8,004 nucleotides of DNA from an uncultured Clostridia bacterium (GTDB lineage Bacteria > Bacillota_A > Clostridia > Oscillospirales > Oscillospiraceae). Shown one piece after another: positions 7,101 to 8,004 of the stretch (position 1 is the first letter of the stretch; the number at the start of each line of letters is the position of its first letter). Below the pieces are notes generated by a model, which saw only the letters and a program-made list of their open reading frames with translations, had not been told where the DNA came from and searched no databases. A program made the position numbers and the translations under genes. The stretch lies in NCBI GenBank assembly GCA_946410505.1, contig CAMKAP010000087.1:1-8004 (forward strand). The letters run 5' to 3'.

Positions 7101-8004
7101 CATGATAGGTCGCCTGCAGGGGGACGGGGATCGTCGAGCCGTATACCGCAATGATGTCATCCGACTCAAAGCTGAGCCCGTCCGGCTCCACCACGTTCAT
7201 CGTGATGCTGCCGACCGTCTCCTCGCCCAGCGTCACGGTGATCTCCGTCGTGCCGAGCGCCTTGGCGGTGAAGACATGGTTTTCATCGAGCGTGCCGATT
7301 TCGGGATCGGCAACCGCCCAGACCGCCCCCGCAGGGATCTCGGCGGAACCGCCGGAGGCACTGACGCCAAGCGCCTGGATGGGCAGGCTGGAATTGACCG
7401 TCATGTAATTATACTCGGCGGAAAGGGTGGCATGGTCGAATTCATTGGAGCTTCTGGCGCCGGAAACCACCAGCAGCGAAGAGCTGACGCGGCGCTCAAA
7501 ACCGTCGGAAGGACGGTTCACGACAGAAATACGGTCCTGACCCTCCTGCTTGGCGGCATAGGTCGTGGAGCCGCCGCCGTCCAGATTGATGGCGGTCACG
7601 CAGCCCGCCTCCAGCATGATCTGAGCGATCTCAATGGAGCTGCCGCCCGCGGAGAACGGAAGCTGGCGGCCGTCCAGGACCATCATGACGACCTTGCCGT
7701 CAGCCGTGATGCCGACGCAGGTACGGGAGGCGCGGCTGTTGTAGTAATTGGTCGTAGAGGTGATATAAATCTCGCCGTTGCGCACCAGGAACGCGCCGCC
7801 GCCGACGGCCTCCTGGAGCTGATCCTTATAGGTCTGGAAGTCGGCGGGGCCGCCGATGATGGGGCTGCCGTCCTTCAGGATGCCGAAGATGGAGGTGAAG
7901 TCAAGGTGCTCAAGGTCAATGGCGGTGATCAGGCTGTCGATGCTCAGCTCCGGTTTGTCGATATACTGACCCACCGTCTTAAGCAGCGAATCAATGGGAT
8001 TGAG
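4096..8004 (-). CDS. Surface phosphodiester glycosidase (NAGPA-type domain) with Ig-like domain and wall-binding-like repeats (5'-partial)
   Basis: The frame is open to the right edge, so the true start and any signal peptide are outside; the GTG at 7974 is probably internal. Residues below are numbered from that codon. Residues about 58-172 match the phosphodiester glycosidase domain of human NAGPA ('uncovering enzyme') and bacterial relatives: GAFLVRNGEIY at 60, RTCVGITADGK at 84, VLDGRQLPFSAGG at 99, the hallmark INLDGGGSTT at 129-138, VNRPSDGFERRVSSSL at 152. Members hydrolyse GlcNAc-1-phosphodiesters. Residues about 178-262 look like a bacterial Ig-like (Big) domain, with VWAVADPEIGTL and FTAKALGTTEITVTLG. 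Residues about 266-600 are unassigned. From about 601 to the end are wall-binding-like repeats: first Trp-containing degenerate units (601-790), then three paired-unit modules (792-931, 947-1101, 1138-1292) with YYY, SKTNGL and FDxxGKM motifs. It is probably secreted and held non-covalently to the envelope; no LPXTG motif or C-terminal membrane segment exists. A terminator follows. Confidence 0.88.
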   Translation of the reverse strand, partial: LNPIDSLLKTVGQYIDKPELSIDSLITAIDLEHLDFTSIFGILKDGSPIIGGPADFQTYKDQLQEAVGGGAFLVRNGEIYITSTTNYYNSRASRTCVGITADGKVVMMVLDGRQLPFSAGGSSIEIAQIMLEAGCVTAINLDGGGSTTYAAKQEGQDRISVVNRPSDGFERRVSSSLLVVSGARSSNEFDHATLSAEYNYMTVNSSLPIQALGVSASGGSAEIPAGAVWAVADPEIGTLDENHVFTAKALGTTEITVTLGEETVGSITMNVVEPDGLSFESDDIIAVYGSTIPVPLQATYHGNPVYLSSETDLIDFSLDQSGAGSFSGLNFTAAGEECGVRSTTVTATLWSNINVTAQSVIYLYKSGEAIFDFNNATAGDRKLAWVRDVSNSTTDDKVIYYISDPNQEMIISYVFALDMNDLSIPENIAQALPVLGSFIGGGVTTGEVSAFSLLLMLAERISPSTTVTVEVQLDPALNLDLSELFISCDYFELGTTSFDPETNRLTLVCNWIKVDGQIDPASANPVCIVSGIKATVKEDAQWDEQDQIALTNSGIIHYNARIRSSQAYNLAGSSMAQQFGVTQYDNTANLVNDKGAQFSSTHAEFEDSFILDKTAYSGWVTEEDGSMFYYVNNQKVTGLQYLPHNDQAPEGSPEKLYYTFTDEGVCRGVYTGLVPREEGGFYASVAGEEKTGWREFDGNNYYFDPKTHVSVDGIQTINGLTYTFADYILILGAWKEEDDGTHYYWAGRLMQNQWVQVGSDYYYLFGSGGRRAEGISRTRDLTHTYWGTFIFTDDGVFLKDQNGFYETDNGTYWTVDGEIITYPGLMKIDDNYYYFKSNGTMVKGCEYYISKTNGLLPAGSYTFDENGVLQLYNGIVNVDGVLTYFVNGEKTYAGLIKIDDDYYYVKSNCQLAVSCTYYVSKTNGLMEPGAYSFDAEGKMILNGGEPEPPENPDDPDPEFTGIKRDDDGVLRYYIKDVMQKNSGLIQLDGNFYYVNGSGVVISGRYYGITKTNSLGYVKEDGSKALFQSGKTYSFDENGVLQLRDGIVEVNGEKYYYVDSVKTYAGLIEIDGDYYYVSSSCKLIVDRSYYVSKTNNLKPAGTYSFDKDGKMIVPGTEPVDPPTPTDPPTPTDPPTPTDPPTPTDPPVDPSFTGIRADSDGVLRYYIKDVMQKNNGLILLDGNYYYVNGSGVVISGKDYAITKTNGLSYTKADGTVAAFQAQKNYSFDANGVLQLRDGIVEVNGEKYYYVDSVKTYAGLIEVDGAYYYVNSSCKLVVGRSYYVSKTNGLKPAGTYNFDADGKLI
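4099..4563 (-). repeat. Repeat module C, last copy (155 codons)
   Basis: Encodes residues 1138-1292 (numbered from the codon at 7974) of the surface protein, ending at its last residue. It aligns without any gap to the copy at 4672-5136, exactly 573 bp away, with about 30 of 155 residues different by eye. A run of 32 residues (1218-1249, around LQLRDGIVEVNG) is identical in both. Silent base differences are common, so this is not a very recent duplication. Each module consists of two unlike half-units of about 70-85 residues. Confidence 0.9.
4574..4645 (-). repeat. Four tandem 18-bp repeats encoding a Pro/Thr/Asp-rich linker
   Basis: The plus-strand unit is GGATCGGTGGGCGTGGGA. Units lie at 4574-4591 (one difference), 4592-4609 (two differences), 4610-4627 and 4628-4645 (identical). 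They encode four TDPPTP-type hexapeptides in the linker between the second and third repeat modules. Because the unit is a multiple of three, gain or loss of copies keeps the frame and only changes linker length. Such Pro-rich spacers usually act as extended, rigid stalks. Confidence 0.92.
4672..5136 (-). repeat. Repeat module B, middle copy (155 codons)
   Basis: Encodes residues 947-1101 of the surface protein, in register with the copy at 4099-4563. The order of motifs is GVLRYYIKDVMQKN, GLIxLDGNxYYVNGSGVVISG, ITKTN, SFDxNGVLQLRDGIVEVNGE, YYYVDSVKTYAGLIE, SSSCKL, SYYVSKTN and LKPAGTYxFDxDGK. It is separated from the earlier, more diverged module by a short acidic Pro-rich linker (about residues 932-946) and from the later copy by the 18-bp repeat linker. 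Confidence 0.9.
5182..5601 (-). repeat. Repeat module A, diverged first copy (about 140 codons)
   Basis: Encodes residues about 792-931 of the surface protein. It has the same two-unit plan as modules B and C, with the KTYAGLIKIDDDYYYVKSN and YYVSKTNGL motifs, but is shorter because its first half-unit lacks the insertion (the GYVKEDGSKALFQSG region) seen in the others. Its two half-units resemble each other more than those of modules B and C, so it may keep the ancestral form. The boundaries are approximate. Confidence 0.7.

Noticed and set aside
7972..7974. GTG at 7974 as the start of the surface-protein gene
   Set aside because: The frame stays open for the ten codons to the window edge, no ribosome binding site precedes it, and an exported protein should begin with a signal peptide, which is absent.

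Overview
The window looks like part of a cell-surface polysaccharide locus from a Gram-positive bacterium, most likely a GC-rich member of the Clostridia (Lachnospiraceae or Oscillospiraceae type). The reasons are the strong AGGAG-type ribosome binding sites, a probable LytR-CpsA-Psr (LCP) attachment protein, and a large surface protein ending in Tyr-rich wall-binding-like repeats of a kind I associate with gut Clostridia. This taxonomic call is inference; there is no rRNA or other marker. All supported genes lie on the minus strand, so the locus is transcribed from high to low coordinates.

Layout in transcription order. (1) 8004-4096: a gene entering from beyond the right edge. It encodes a phosphodiester glycosidase (NAGPA-type) domain, a probable Ig-like domain, about 335 residues I cannot assign, and about 690 residues of wall-binding-like repeats that include an in-register 155-residue duplication and a Pro/Thr/Asp linker made of 18-bp repeats. 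(2) 4095-4003: a 93-bp gap with an inverted repeat over the stop codon and an intrinsic terminator that runs almost into the next ribosome binding site. (3) 4002-371: three tightly spaced genes, namely a GT4-like glycosyltransferase, a CapF/FnlB-type reductase-epimerase and a CapG/FnlC-type UDP-HexNAc 2-epimerase. (4) 370-241: an intergenic region with a near-consensus promoter and a leader hairpin. (5) 240-1: the start of a membrane-anchored protein, probably LCP, running off the left edge.

How the genes may work together. CapF and CapG are the last two steps from UDP-GlcNAc to UDP-N-acetyl-L-fucosamine (UDP-L-FucNAc), so the repeat unit of the polysaccharide probably contains L-FucNAc. CapE/FnlA, the first enzyme of that pathway, is not in the window. 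The glycosyltransferase would use this or another nucleotide sugar to build the repeat unit. An LCP protein would join the finished polymer to the cell wall through a phosphodiester bond. The phosphodiester glycosidase belongs to a family that removes GlcNAc from GlcNAc-1-phosphodiesters, so it could trim or release sugar-phosphate polymers at the surface. That last link is a hypothesis. The remaining open reading frames, all on the plus strand or in other frames, are shadows of these genes.
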